Origin: Pinus tabuliformis
Lineage: Eukaryota > Streptophyta > Pinopsida > Pinales > Pinaceae
Direction of reading: 5' to 3'
NCBI GenBank assembly: GCA_031772625.1
Contig: CM062813.1
Coordinates: forward strand, 761,546,720-761,610,719
Length of the DNA: 64,000 nucleotides
In this document: piece by piece, positions 1 through 12,210 of the stretch
How positions within the stretch are numbered: position 1 is the stretch's first letter
Layout: each line of letters opens with the position of its first letter
The notes under the pieces: model-generated
What the model saw: only the letters and a program-made list of their open reading frames with translations
Databases searched by the model: none
What the model was told of the DNA's origin: nothing
Program-made: the position numbers and the translations under genes

Positions 1-1554
1 TCGCTTAAAAGGGTTTAGCGCCTAGGGCCTAAGCTGGTGGTCATAGAGTCCCACTTTTATGGCATAAAATAAGAAGGTGTTAAAGAAAAGGGGATTACAG
101 GAAAATTCCATAGCTATATGATTAACATAGCCTTTTGGGTGTTGTCATGAACAGTCAAAAGCATATTAAAAGGTCATGTGGCCTGGCATGGAAAGATGAG
201 TTGGCATGATTAGAGCTTGATAACAACATGAACAACACAGTGCTAGATCAAGTGGCACATTTAGTAGTTAAATCCAAACATAACAGAATGCAAGTGCATG
301 AATGAGTTGGCAATGGAATTGGAGGTTAATCCAAAATAACTGCAGGCAAAATAGCAAACCACAACTAAACCTTGCTAAGAACTAGAATTGTAAAAATAAG
401 CAAGAAAACAACAGAAAACTCATAGTTTGATTTTCGAACAACAGCAGTGGAATAAAAAACATGGTGAACAGTCAGAGGACTGAAACTAACAGGAGAAAGG
501 CATAAACTATTAATTCATGCAGTAGATTTGACAACAAGATAACCAAAGAGCAATTCAAAAATATCAATCCAAAATTTTATAAAAATAGAGTTCGAGCAAC
601 AAAAGTGAATGTTGTGGAAAGAGAATTGCAGAATGTGTGTGAGAGTTGTTGGTGCAACATGATGCATGATAGTGATATGCATCAAGGGTGAATCAAAGAC
701 CAATCTGGGTATCTGAAAGGTGTTTTTTAGAAATTTTTGTTGGTGTATAGAGCTTGGTGATTAGTGTATGATGTGTTCAGTGATGATAAATTGTTGAAAG
801 TGGTGGTGTTTTAATCAGTAATCAGATATTCCTGAAGGTGTTTACATCAGTAATCAAAGATTGTTGAAGGTGTTGGTGATTGAGGAATTCAATTATTTTG
901 AAATAAGATAAGGCCTATTTATTTGAGTTTGAAAATAGATGAAAAAAGATCAACAGGATTGGAGAGTGGTATCTTGTAGATCAAGGGCAGTAGATCCTTC
1001 TAGTGAGTGCTAGTAAATGAGCAGGGGCAAGAGTCCCTTTCAGCAAAGACTGATAAACGATCATAGAAAAGAGTCCCTTTCAGCAGCGTTTGATAAAAAA
1101 GTAAGGGCAAGATTCCCTTTTAGTAGAGATAGATAAACAAACAGGGGTAAGAGTCCATTTCAACAGAGGTTGATAAACGAGCAAGTGCAAGAGTCCCTTC
1201 CAGTGAGTACTAGTAAACGAGTAGGTGTAGCAGTCCCTTTTGGTGGTAGATAATAAACAAGAAGGGATTGATGTTCCTTTCAGTAACGGTTGATAAACCT
1301 ACAAAGGGTAGTTTGTGTGCCATGATGTAATCATGTTGGAGATTGTAATAAAAGGAAGATTAGTGTATTGGTTATATGTTTCTCATGTGTTTGATGTTTA
1401 TGATGTTATGTTCTACATGATCGAGTTGTGTTCTTGATCCATGAATAATTGTTAAAGTGATTAAAAAGTGAAATTTGTGAAGAATTGTATAATTTGGCCA
1501 CACAACTGATTGCCCCCCCTCTTTGTAGTGTCCTCGTTTCTGTTGTTTCTAACA
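1..1554 (+). repeat. SIRE-like copia LTR, 3' portion
   Basis: This stretch has no gene. It ends in a typical LTR terminus (TTTCTAACA), followed at once by a copia primer-binding site. Just before the end is a C-rich run (GCCCCCCCTCT) like those before the LTR ends near 10056 and, inverted, at 50505. That run plus the AACA ending is the reason for calling it SIRE-like. The first ~950 bases show only AT-rich, moderately repetitive sequence. The LTR start is not visible and may lie left of the window. Seen: terminus, C-run, 40-bp repeats. Inferred: lineage. Confidence 0.6.
983..1302 (+). repeat. Tandem array, 40-bp unit, about 8 copies
   Basis: About eight head-to-tail units of 40 bp share cores such as GAGTCCCTTTCAGC and TGATAAACGAGCA. 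Units differ at several positions, but their length is almost constant. The array lies 250 bp before the LTR end, probably in U3, where plant LTRs often hold enhancer-like repeats. No unit codes for a recognisable peptide. Confidence 0.8.
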
Positions 1555-1556
1555 AT

Positions 1557-1567
1557 TGGTATCAGAG
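1557..1567 (+). other. Primer-binding site (tRNA-iMet type)
   Basis: TGGTATCAGAG lies two bases after the LTR terminus. It is the sequence used by most plant copia elements to prime minus-strand synthesis from initiator tRNA-Met. It fixes the LTR end at 1554 and the element's orientation as plus. Confidence 0.85.
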
Positions 1568-2594
1568 AGATTGTCCTTCAAGATCAATTTAATATAAGGA
1601 AGATCACAGACCATTGAGAACTAGGGCTAGGTTACCTTAGATGGAGTTCCATCTTTGAATGGCTCAAATTACACAACCTAGAAGGTAAGGATGAGAATAT
1701 ACTTGAAAGCCCTTGATTTCGATGCACGACTATCTGTGGAGTATGAAGTAATAAATGAAAACTTTGATAAATTAGTGAGGAAGGAAATCATGAGAGGGTT
1801 TTCTAAGGAAGACATTGATAAGGTAATTTGTTTTAAGACTGCCAAGGAGATAATAATGGGACAAATTGCACTCCATATATGAAGTAAACATGCAAGTTGG
1901 ATGTGATGTCAAGAGGCTTTCCCCGGAGGATGAAACATTCAATGAATCAGTCAAAGACTCAAAGAGAAATGAAGATCATGAAATAGATGATGATTCTTTT
2001 GTATCAATAGGCCAAGTCGATCATCAACACTCAAAGGAGATGTAATCTGCAAGTAAGTTGTTGTTCTATTATTATTGTAGAAAAATAGCTCATTTATTTT
2101 CAAAATGCTCAATTGCAAGTACTAGTGAAAGTGAGAGTTGTTCATCAATTTCTAGTGAAAAAAGTACTACCTTAGTAGAAGCGAAAAGAAAATGGGTCCA
2201 CCTCTGGTGAAGAAGAGGAATCCCTAGAGTCATCAAGGGAACAAACTCTTGGACACACTGAGAGTGAAATAGACACTCGTTGTGAATCCAACTGCTCCTA
2301 TAGTTACTTGGAAGATTTTGATGAAAAGATTTATTTAAAGAAGGAGCTCATATTAGCACTTGGGGATATTAAGAAATTTAGAGCTACAAATACGAAGCTA
2401 GAACATGAGAATAGTGCATTAAAAGAGTAGGTGTTGAATCTTCAGGAGCATGCAAGGAATTTTGAAACATTTAAAGACATTCAAATCATCCATTCTTCCT
2501 CTCAGGCCAAGATAATGTTGGAAGATGACAGTGACATAGAAGCATCATTAAAGAGGCCCACCAGCTCTATCAAGAAAATATCCAACAACATAAC
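1568..2594 (+). pseudogene. Copia (SIRE-like) leader and gag remains
   Basis: A degraded gag follows the primer-binding site. Fragments resemble copia gag: a capsid-like stretch (1691-1882, with a segment like 'CKTAKEIW...L' of UBN2-type gag), a serine/glutamate-rich part near 2110-2290, and a coiled-coil-like tail (2330-2560). It carries many breaks and codes for no whole protein. It stops where the Tat-like copy 1 begins. The SIRE call rests on the LTR and the acidic, coiled-coil gag tail, and is tentative. Confidence 0.5.
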
Positions 2595-2895
2595 AATTTG
2601 TTGTCAATATTACAACAATCCTCTTTTGTTTTGTACATAAAGAAACAAAAAACAAAACCCCTAAACAAAATTTTTATTGTTTTTCATAAAAAATACAAAA
2701 AAACTTTCAAAAATTTAAGAAAAACATCAAAAAATAGTTTTAAAGGTCGGAGGACGAAATCATAAAAATATTTTTAAATAAATGAATACGTGATCCCCCA
2801 ACCTCCCGACCACCTGATCACCCAACTACCCAACCTACGATCATCACCCGACTCTTGTAGTCGGGGTTGGGATGAAATAAAACTTCAACAAATAT

Positions 2896-3895
2896 AAAAG
2901 GTTTCATAGTAGAGAGATAAAATCTACAGAAATGTTTTCAGGTGGAATTGAAAGAGTTAAATTCATAACATGAGTAACATATTCAAGAATTAAATAAAAT
3001 GCATGAAAATCAAACTTGCATGTTAAAGGAAGAAGATGAAAGCAATACTGAGGTAATGACTACGGATTTAAAAGAGAAAATTGATTCTCTTAAAATCCAA
3101 CTCAATCAGAATCAGGAAGCCACACAAATTTTGGAATTTTTCAAAGAGAAAGCATTGCAAACTTATCTAATTTTAAGGAAAAAACAATCAACATTCTACA
3201 AATAAATGGATAAAATCTCAAGATTTTATCAATAAATTATAGATTTAAATGAAAGGATTGATTATTTAATAAAAGACAAATACATTAAGAATATTTTTTT
3301 GTTTATTCTTGACTCGAAGAAGGAATTTCAATTTGATGAAATTCCGAAAAAAATAAAAAACAAATAAAAGGTTAGTGTTTACATCTTTGAACCATAGAGA
3401 AGATGAAACCAAGGAAATCAATGAATGGACCAAAAGTTCCCAAGCGAAATGCTTGAAAATTTGGGAGAAAGGGATTGATTTTATAAAAGAATTCGACCTT
3501 CCAGGGTCAAAGCCACTAAAAAAAATTATTCCAAGGGAGCTAAAGAAGCCAACAGAGGACCTTGTTGTTAAGGATCAAATGGAAATTAAAATGATTAGGG
3601 TATGGATGTAGAAAACTTTCTAGAAATTTCTAAAACTTCCTTTTGATCAAATTAAGCATATTGCTAAATTTGAAAAAAAATATCAGAAAAGAAAGAAGAA
3701 AGTCCAAAGTTAGATTTTCAGCTGTCAAATTAGCATAAATCAATTTCCTTCTATTCACTTCTCAGTTGTTTCAGATGTGTATTCACAATGGGTAAAACAT
3801 ATCAAAGTTCATGCACCCCATCTATTGCTCAACCTAAACTACGAAGATTTTGAAGATGAGAACAAGTTACCTACTTCTCTGGGAGATATCATTTG
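2896..3895 (+). pseudogene. ORF1 (Tat-like family), C-terminal part, copy 1
   Basis: This is a broken copy of the unknown protein ORF1. Readable segments include a charged coiled-coil region (MHENQT..., 3000-3205) and a lysine/glutamate-rich region (3375-3611). They align with 21776-22400 and 45914-46500. Coiled coils are common in retroelement accessory proteins, but no known domain was recognised. ORF1 sits upstream of the primer-binding site, so it belongs to the LTR in this reading. Confidence 0.6.
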
Positions 3896-4870
3896 AATAG
3901 TGATATAATTTATATTTATAGAAGTAGATATTTACTTTCATAAAATATTTTGATTTTCTTGTTTTAAGACTTATCTTATCTTTTGAAACATATCCTATTT
4001 TTTCAAGTATTTATAGAACCTCATACGTTGGTGTAAGGGGTCGAGAAATTGTGAAAACTCAAGACTTAAATTTTGAATCAATTTTGAACTAGTAGCTTTT
4101 TTGAAGACCAATTTCAATTTTAATGTGCGATAAGCTATGATATTTATTTATGGAAATCTACTTAATTACTTAATGAATGCTTCTCGTATTTCTCTTCAAC
4201 TTGTTCTATTTAATTCTGAATGAATATTTGATTTTTGTGTTAAACATTTCTTATGACATGTTACTGTCTATATCTAATTATCAACAAAGGTTTATGAATT
4301 GTTAATTTTTCATTACTGCTTGATCATTGGAACCCGATAATCAAAATATAAGATTTTATTTTCTCTTGTTTACGAGATAAATTTTCTCTTTTAGTTCTTT
4401 TAGTTATGCGTGCATATATATGTTTCATAAAATAACAAAAAAATTGTTTGGATAGGATAAAAACCTGAAAAATATATATTTTTGGAGTTTTTTTGCATAA
4501 AAACTCTTTCAAAACTTATTTTTGTAGTTATTTGGATGCAAAATCCAGTTAGGATTTGGAATTACATGATATTACATGTGGTATTATGTTCATTTGTATC
4601 CTTTAGTCTTTGTTGTTTAAACTGATCCCATTATATTAGCAGTTTGTGTTTATATTTTTGTAGATAATTGTAATTGTTAGAGTATGTCATATATTTTTCC
4701 TAGATTAGTTATCGTTTCTTTTTTCAGTTTAATTTTATTTTTAGATAATACAAGAAACCAAGCCTTTTTTCCAAAGAGTATACAACCATCTAAATGAAAA
4801 AGGGTCTATTTGGGACTCTAATTAGGCAAATACTCACTTGTTGCAGGAGGAATTCTTTTGCCTCTCAAAA
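3896..4870 (+). repeat. Non-coding end of long LTR, copy 1
   Basis: This AT-rich stretch has no reading frame. It aligns over its length with 22666-23635 and 46816-47913. A conserved island (GTGTAAGGGGTCGAGAAATT, from about 4033) is the same in all three copies and may mark a transcript end or packaging signal. That role is inference. Confidence 0.65.
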
Positions 4871-4873
4871 ATT

Positions 4874-4892
4874 TGGTTCTAGAAGGAGGACC
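4874..4892 (+). other. Primer-binding site, tRNA-Asn type (copy 1)
   Basis: TGGTTCTAGAAGGAGGACC is a diverged copy of the site at 23639. It sits a few bases after the LTR end and 12 bases before the gag ATG. From memory, the plant tRNA-Asn 3' end would pair with TGGCGCTAGAAGGAGG. Confidence 0.6.
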
Positions 4893-4903
4893 ACATATAT
4901 TGT

Positions 4904-6490
4904 ATGGTTGATAAACCTATTGAGCCTATTCATCATATAACATCATTTTATAATCGGCACCTCATCTACAGTTGTTCATCCAACTAAACCCTTACATGTT
5001 CCATCGACAACTACATTCTCCCAAGAAGAATCAACTGAGGTTTCATCAGTTCCATTGCACCCTCAAATTATATTTTCAAGAATATATATGCGATCTCAAA
5101 GTAAATTCTTAGGTTTATCCCCTATTTTATTTGATATATCCAAAAGGAGAAGACCTAAGCATGAGGATGAATCTATAATTTATTCTTCTTTTAAAGCTAG
5201 TCCTAGATCCTCGACAGAAACTGGTCCTAGAGATTCATCTGAGTTCACCACTTTTACGAACCCCCTTTTTCCTTTATAAGAAGTTGATTGGAAAACTAAT
5301 CCTATTGAATAAAAAATAGTAACTCCTTCAACTACTTCACCTTTGATTTCTAAAATTCCATCTACATTAGTAGCTCTTCAAATTTCAATCCCTCTACCAC
5401 TGATTATCCCTCCTACATTAACTCCTCCTCAAAGTCTTCCATCACCTCATACTACAAGATCAAGTTCATCTTCCCCAAACTCACCAATGGCAGGTCAACC
5501 TTGGTTATTTGTTGGGCCCATTGCTATTCCTGGGGATCAACATGATCTACCAAAGCATTATGAAAGGTGGCTTCCAAAGTACAATCCTGATGGTCCTATT
5601 ACTACTGAAGAACATGTTAAACAATTCATGTTATCCCTCAAGTTAGGAGTAGTTCAACATGAAGATCAAGTTTGCAAGTTATTTCCATTTACCTTTGAGG
5701 GAACAACTACAGCCTGGTATTTTAATTTAGCTGATGGTTCCATTTATTCTTGGAAAGCTTTCAAAAAATCATTTATCAAAAAGTATGGAGAGGATAAAAC
5801 CAAAGCAACTTTAGTTGTGGAATTATCAAATATTAGAATGAATTCAGGAGAATCAATCAAATATTTTAATCAAGGGTGACTTTCTATCCTTAATAGAATC
5901 CATGCGGCTTCTAGACCGGGTGATGATGTTCTAAATGAGGTCTATACTATTGCTCTTCTTTCTGATATTGAATTTTCTTTTATTAGAGTAGAAAAATCTA
6001 CATTAGCCCTAAATATGGAGGATGCCCCAAATGTTGAAAAATAAATATCAAAAATTGCAGAAAAACATGCATTAGAACAAGAAATAAATAAAACAATATC
6101 TTCTTCTAAAAATCCTTCAACTAGTAAAACAATTGATGACAAAAAAGAAAAAAACAATATCGATTTAGACTCTATCCAAAAGGTAATTAAAAAGATGTAT
6201 AATGAGATAACCTATGTGAAAATTATCCTTTCTAAAACTCCTGTAATAAAAAAACCTTGGAGACCATTTAGAAGGAATCTACCCCCCAATCCTAATCAAA
6301 ATACTCTTGAAGAATTCAACATTGATGATTATGCTCATGATGATTTTTCTCGAGCTCATAATGATAAACTTTCTGATTTTTTTTTTATGCTTTTATAAAC
6401 ATGTTCAAAGTATTTGTAGAAGATGAGAATAAGAGTCAACCACAAAATGAAAACAGCAAAGAATAAGAATCTAGTAAAATTAATGTCTTT
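4904..6490 (+). pseudogene. Gag of Tat-like copy 1
   Basis: Retrotransposon gag polyprotein. An N-terminal Pro/Ser-rich region (4904-5480) is followed by the capsid domain (about 5485-5880), with readable segments such as DQHDLPKHYERWLPKYNPDG and FPFTFEGTTTAWYF that fit the Retrotrans_gag family. A charged tail runs to 6480. Gag would form the particle core. Copy 2 at 23667-25450 is the closest relative in the window. The reading is broken in several places. The text stops resembling copy 2 at about 6494, where SIRE-like LTR sequence takes over. Confidence 0.7.
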
Positions 6491-7059
6491 TTTGGATAGT
6501 TGGAATTGTCTGGATGGCTAGTCGTTGCAAGTGTGTTGCCATTGATGTCAATAATCATGTTGGGAGATGTGTTGGGCAGTTGGCACTTTCTAACGGTTGG
6601 CAAGAGTGTTGACATTGATGTCAACCCGATAGCATTGATGTGCTTGGTGTGTTAAGATAAGGGGGAGTCCCATGGTTGTTGCAGTTCTCTATAGAGAATC
6701 ATCACATTAGTAGGCTTATTGGAGAAGCCATAAAAATAATATTATTGTGGTTGGGAGTCCAGGGTTCTAGGCAGAAGAAGAAGAATAGTAGAGAGTTTGT
6801 AGCCATTTTTTAGGTAGTAGATTGGCTCAAAGCATACATCATATCATCTCCATAGGAAAATTCTCTGAAAGATCTTTGCAATGATATGAGAAAGTTTTGG
6901 CCTCCTGGATCAGGAGTTATTCCCAGTCAATGTTTGGTGACTTAAGCCATGAAAGTAGATTTAAAAGGTGTTTGGAGACCTCAAAACTTTGTAACCACAA
7001 TGTAATTCCCCTTTAAGAAAGTTTTTATTTGATACCAGGGTAGCAGGTTTGAATTTTGG

Positions 7060-7450
7060 AATGCTCGATCTCTGAAGGAATAAGCAGGTCATATCGAAGG
7101 ACGTAGCCTCAGGACCTCGGAGGTTGAGGACATTGGGACCTCGGTGTTTTACTTAAAAGGGACCCAAAATAACATGGAACCTCAGAGCAGATGGCATAGG
7201 TAGCCATATTGGAACCTCGAAGCATATGGCGCATGTAGGCATATCGAAACCTCAAAGCAGCAGAATATCAAAGGACCGAACCTCAGAGCAGAAAGATGTC
7301 ATAATATCATAGGGGCTTGAAATTTTGAAAGGACAGAACATCGGAGGTCAAGGCCTAGGAATCTCAGAAGGTTGAATATCAGAGCAGGTCGTATCGAGAC
7401 CTCAGAGAAGAGGGAATATCGAGATATCAGAAGATTAAGTTCATTGGAAC
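7060..7450 (+). repeat. Degenerate short repeats
   Basis: Many loose copies of motifs such as GGACCTCGGAGG, ACCTCAGAGCAG and CATATCGAAACCTC alternate through this stretch. They are too diverged for a fixed unit length. They probably come from an old LTR minisatellite. Confidence 0.5.
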
Positions 7451-9489
7451 CTTAGAACCTCATAAGTACTTATAAATTTTATTTTCTTGGAAGTGTCGAG
7501 GTCTATGAGGGAGAGGAATTAACAAAGAAATTTGGTGCAAAACCAAGGAACAAGAGGACCCCTTCTCTCTCCTCCGTTATGACACATGATGCCAAGTTAT
7601 TGGCCCTAAGGAGTTGAAGTGGAAAATGATGTCAGCATGACATGGCTATAAGATGCACATGAGGCAACTTGAGTCAACATTTTTGGTGGCCTAATAGGGA
7701 AAATCTCGGTGACACATGTCACCACTAAGGAGGCGCTATGTGGAGATGATGATGAGAGCCTGATGTCATTTGGTAGGTCAAATTTTCAGATGTCAGAGTT
7801 TTCATAACTATATTGTAATTAAAATTGGAAGAAGTTTCGATGTCAGGGTCTTTGATATTGTATGCACTTGGTCATGAAACCCAAAGAACCAAGGGCATAG
7901 AGTGAGACTTAGCACCCAAGTGCTATGAATTATTTCAGAGAAAGGAAACATTGAAACTCCTTTATAAAACTTTTTGAAAATTTTACAATGAAAGGAGTTG
8001 TGATGGAAACTGGCGTGTGATCAGGAGGAAATTGATAGAACCAAGGGCACAGGGAAGTTCTTAGCACCTAAACTGTTGTGAATATTCCACGTGGGATATA
8101 TTTCAGAGGCTAGAGATTTTGGAACTCCTTCATAATTGAATTAAGAGGAAGTCCCGATACGGGGAGCTCTGATGTGGTGGGGGCTAGTTAAGGATACTAA
8201 AGGAATGAAGGGTGGAGAGTAGTCAACAAAGGAAGATTGGCCCCTGACAGGATCTGAAGGCCTTAGCACTTGAAATCTAAGCGGTTGGTCACAATTCCCG
8301 ATCATATAAAAAACTTGAAGGGGCAAAGCATGAAGGGGCTCGGAACCTTGGGACCCCTCAATTTCGTAACGTCTATTTTAACCAAAAGTTACGATATGGA
8401 AATACCATATACTAATGACCAGAGGGGAATGAAGCCTCGATCACAACACATGGACCTATGGTGAGTAAAGCTAAAAGGGGTTAAGCTCTAAGGGACTAAG
8501 GGCATCGACATGGCAAGATATCATAACTCTATGTTGATAAAAGCTATGATGAGTGGAGCATTGATACAAGACTAAGTGTATATAGATGGATGAGTTAGAA
8601 GCTAAATAAACAAGTGTAGGAGATTTGGTTGTAGAATTAATGGTGATTGTAGATATCATTTGGTAAATACAGAAAGGACCATGATTTTGCAAGGAAGAGT
8701 GATTGACCTGCCTTAAGCTAAAGAAAGCTACCTCTAATCTTTTTGTGTGTGCCTCAGAAATTAAACGAAGAATAGAGAAGTCGTGCCAAAGTACAGTCAA
8801 TCTCTATGGACCCATGAATAAACATGGAGAGCCTCAATGAGTGTGCAGGAAGACTAAGGATTTATTTCTTAGTATGGAGAAGTAATTAGATTCCCATTCT
8901 AAGTTGTTATTGCAGAAGCAGTGAAAAATTCAGATGCAATAGGACAATGGAGAGCCATGCATAGCCACACTCACGCAGTGTGGATACAAGACAACAAAGG
9001 CAACATTGACCAGTGTGCATTAGAACAAAACAGAGGAGTACATTTGATAAAAGGTGGGGGAATAAAGTATTGTTGAGGAGATCTCAGTGTGAGTGTGCAT
9101 TGTTGTGTGTGAGGCCAAGTGAGCCTATTCTGCAAAGAATGGTTGGAGAGTGCCTATGCCGATAGAAGACCTCAAGAGAGTCAATGTTGTTGTGGAGAAG
9201 GCCGAAGGTTCCTGTGTTGTGTGAAGAAGCTCAAGAGAGCCTGTTCTTCAATTTAAGAGGCCAAGAGAGCATGTGTAATAGAATACCGAGAGATGAATTT
9301 CATGTTGTTGAAGAGCATAGGATAGAATGCAGCGAGAGGCTCTGATGAGTGACTGATGTTGAGAAGAGAAGTGAGTTGCAACAAAGAGTGCAGAGAACAG
9401 AGTGTTGTGTGGGCCAAGGGATGTGAAGAGAAAAGAGTTGATATCAGACAAAGTGATTTCCCATAATAGAGAACATTGAGTTCCTTATT

Positions 9490-9780
9490 GAGTGTGGGTT
9501 GGAGCCTGCATACAGTAAGTTGGTGCTTCCATCTCTAGTGGGTGCTTGAGAAGGCTTGGGGGTTGGTTCCTTCTGCAAGTCGGTGCTTGCATAAATACAA
9601 GGATCTGCAAGTTGGTGCTTGCAACAAATACATGAAGTTTGTGATTCACATGGTGCTTTTGTTAAGCTAGATAGGTGTATACAAAAGGAGGGAGTTTATG
9701 CTTCCTGTTAGTGGGTGCTAGCAAACAATCAAAGGGATTTGGTGTTTCCTATGAGTGGTGGTGCACAAAATAGATTGATG
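9490..9780 (+). repeat. Degenerate ~42-bp repeats in LTR U3
   Basis: About six or seven imperfect units carry GTTGGTGCTTGC, AGTGGGTGCTTG and similar cores. They sit 280 bp before the LTR end, the same place as the 40-bp array of the first LTR. A few motifs (GTGAGTGCTAGTAAA versus GTGGGTGCTAGCAAA) suggest common origin. Confidence 0.6.
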
Positions 9781-10058
9781 TAATAGAGTAGGTTCTCTCA
9801 TTTTACATAAATAAAAACAACAAGCTTTGGTGGTGTTTTCCCGAAAGGCTTTCCACTTAAAAACTTGTGTCTCATGTGTATGATGCTCATGGTGTTTTCT
9901 TGTATGTTGATTTCATATTTCTGCCACATGATATGTTGTTGTTGCCTATATGGATGGTTTCCAAGTTTAAATAGGAAAAGTAAATTGGCATAAAAAGTTT
10001 AAAATTAGCCTTAATATGTATTCACCCCGCTCTTAGTATTAACATTGTTTCCAACAAT

Positions 10059-10069
10059 TTGTATCAGAG
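10059..10069 (+). other. Primer-binding site, diverged iMet type
   Basis: TTGTATCAGAG follows the LTR terminus at 10056. It differs by one base from the usual TGGTATCAGAG region and sets the plus orientation of this element. Confidence 0.75.
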
Positions 10070-11335
10070 TCTGGATCCATTGGGAATAGTTTAATCACTA
10101 GAAGGTAGATCAAAGGGAAATAATGGCTAATCAAATTTGGCTAACAACATAAGGAGTTCCATTTTTAAATGGATGAGACTATAAGATCTAGAAGATCAAA
10201 ATGGAATCCTACTTGATGATAGTCAATGAAGACATTTAGATATATGTGGTATATGAATAGAGGAATGAGTTCAATATAGAAGCCAAGTAAATCGTCATGA
10301 AAGGGTTGTCTAATCTAGATGTTGAGAAAGTAAGGAATTGGGAGTCAGCAAAGGAAATGTTGGACAGATTGCAATGTCTATATGGAGGAGAAATCCATGT
10401 GGCTCAAGAAGAGGCTGAGGACCCTTGGTGCTATAGCAATGAATTAGAACATGCATAAGTTGTTGCTAATCACATTCGGGTTGATGATGAAGAAGTCTCA
10501 GAAGGGAGATCATGCTGCTCAGAAGGTAATATATTGTTGTGTGATAAATGCAAAGAGATAGGTCATTCATTATCTATATGTACATGTGAATCACTTGAAG
10601 ATAGATATAGTTATGCATCTAGTAGTTGTAATGAAGATAGACCTACTTTATTAGCAATAGAAAATGAGGGATCCTCAGAGGAAGAATACGGATTCTTAGT
10701 GTGCTCATCCATAGGAGAAAATGAGAATACCTCAGGTAGTGATGAAGAAGGGATAAAACATAGACTTGTGTAAGACTCCATGGACACAAATATGGCTTTA
10801 GATATTTTTGGTGACTCTGTTAGCACCTCTGATAGCGAAGAAAAGGGTCTAAATGAAAGGATCTATTTTCGAAAGAATTTGATCTCAGCTCTAAAGGATA
10901 TCAAGGACACATCATAGGAAAATCTAACGCGAGAGGAGAAAATGAAAATTATTAGCTTGAGAATGAGAAGTTAAGAAAAAAAGGGTTGATCTAAATTCTC
11001 AACAAGAAGAGGCTAGCAGATTTCATGGGAGGTTAACCATTCATCTAGGAGAAAGATAATATCATTGTGAGAGACTACAAAATGTAGTCTCATTGAGACA
11101 TGACTTAGAAAATTCAAACAAAGAGTTGTCTTAATATAATAAGCTTGAGGAGAGACAAAAAGCCTTGGATGAGATTTTTGGCAAGCAAATATCCCCTCTC
11201 ATCAAGGTTGGTTTGGGTTTTAAAGAAAAACCAAGCTCCAAGATTGTGAAGGATGAAGGGCCAACTATCCAAGTAAAGGTAGTTGAAGGTTCCAACAACA
11301 AAAAATAAAGAGAGTGTTATAGCACCATTTACCAC
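10070..11335 (+). pseudogene. Copia (SIRE-like) gag remains
   Basis: A broken gag follows the second LTR. Its start (10123, ATGGCTAATCAAATTTGG) resembles copia gag N-termini. A zinc-knuckle-like segment (CDKCKEIGHSLSICTC, near 10543-10590) is followed by an acidic stretch (10640-10770) and a coiled-coil-like tail to ~11310. Zinc knuckles bind genomic RNA. Nothing of protease or polymerase follows. There are several breaks. The same gag layout is seen near 1568-2594. Confidence 0.55.
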
Positions 11336-12210
11336 TCTTGGTAGATATGATGTTGTGATTATGGTCTAGGGAAACCCTTCCTTCCAGACTTGGTCAGTGT
11401 TTTATTCCCTATACGCTACTTTTCCCTATGATAAAAGCATGTACACATGGGTCAGCATATACCCAACCCGCGTACATATGTTAAAACACTTAAAAAAATT
11501 AAATTTCCTTAATTTCGGGCGGAGTTCACGGGTTTTACCTATTACTCACCTCCTATTTCCTGTGGCCCAACTATTTCCCAACTGAAAAAACTAATTTGGA
11601 GAAGTATAAATAAACCTCCATGGGAAGGCCTTAAGGGAGAAGATATGAGATATTGATACTATAGTGAGATTATCCCTGATCGAGTCTGACAAAATCTTGT
11701 GCCTCCTGCACTCCCCAAAGCTTCAGGAAACCCTTGTTTCCTTGTTGGAGATATCCTTCATGTTTCTTGAGATATCCTTGTATTGGTGATGGAGGAAGAT
11801 TGCTGAGGCCGGGAAAGGACGAATGCGGAGGACGGTTTCGGTTGGAGCCAGAGAAGGAATCAGGTCATTTTTCTCCACTTTACTTGTAGCTAACTTCAAT
11901 AAAGGAATGCTGTTCTGTTTCCGATATTAAATGTGTTTATGCATCAAATTATATCGTAATTCGTCTATGAATCTTACATTGATGCGTAATTGTTCATTAA
12001 TTTATATGATTAAAAGTGAATATCTTGAACATGCTTTATATTTCTACTACTATATATGTTTCATTTGAATAATTTTCAGGTTTGAAAGACATTAGGAGAA
12101 GTTGAGGGTTTGCACCCTACTGGATCTACCCAAACGTAGGACACCCAGGTAAGGACACTCTTGCAAAGTTCAGTAGAGTAAGCATTTAGGTTGATTGCCT
12201 GAGCATTCCT
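11336..12210 (+). repeat. LTR-like debris with promoter and poly(A) signals
   Basis: No gene. The stretch holds a TATA-like AGTATAAATAAAC near 11603, an AATAAA at ~11900 and, at ~12078, an ATAATTTTCAG that looks like a splice acceptor. This order fits an LTR plus leader. A possible start is TGTTTTATTCCC at 11398. No second copy lies in the window, so the family is unknown. Confidence 0.35.

Larger units (their letters stand above)
2595..4870 (+). repeat. Partial long LTR of Tat-like copy 1
   Basis: Bases 2595-2885 match 37776-38130 at the start of copy 2's 3' LTR, including the rare text GTTTTGTACATAAAG and ACTTCAACAAA. From about 2896 the sequence matches 21663-23635 and 45810-47913. The LTR is thus present only in part. 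It ends just before the primer-binding site at 4874. The exact first base is uncertain, because likeness to copy 2 fades between 2585 and 2602. Confidence 0.65.
2595..6494 (+). mobile_element. Tat-like Ty3/gypsy element, copy 1 (5' part)
   Basis: This is the 5' part of a Ty3/gypsy element of the same family as copy 2 (19905-47913). Parts in order: LTR start (about 2595-2885), second half of the ORF1 coding region, AT-rich LTR end, primer-binding site at 4874, and gag from 4904. Protease to integrase and the 3' LTR are not present. It lies against SIRE-like remains on both sides. It is old and broken, with many breaks. By eye it differs from copy 2 by roughly 6-9% in the LTR end. Confidence 0.75.
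6495..10056 (+). repeat. Second SIRE-like copia LTR region
   Basis: No gene is seen here. The right end is a clear LTR terminus: a C-rich run (TTCACCCCGCTCTTAG) and TTTCCAACA, then a primer-binding site. A likely start is near 6537, where TGTTGCCATTGATGTCAA resembles SIRE LTR starts. A variant recurs at 6609. At ~3.5 kb this is long for one LTR, so it may hold older insertions. Internal repetition includes GAACCTCAGAGCAG motifs (7060-7440), a diverged duplication (7879-8010 and 8040-8150) and short GCTCAAGAGAGCCT repeats (9110-9260). The ORFs here are short and meaningless. Confidence 0.5.

Noticed and set aside
983-1302. Possible CRISPR array because of regular 40-bp spacing
   Set aside because: Units are head-to-tail without unique spacers, in a plant LTR.
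11397-11585. Small ORF near a TATA-like motif as a host gene
   Set aside because: The promoter-like and poly(A)-like signals fit an LTR, and the ORF has no recognisable domain.
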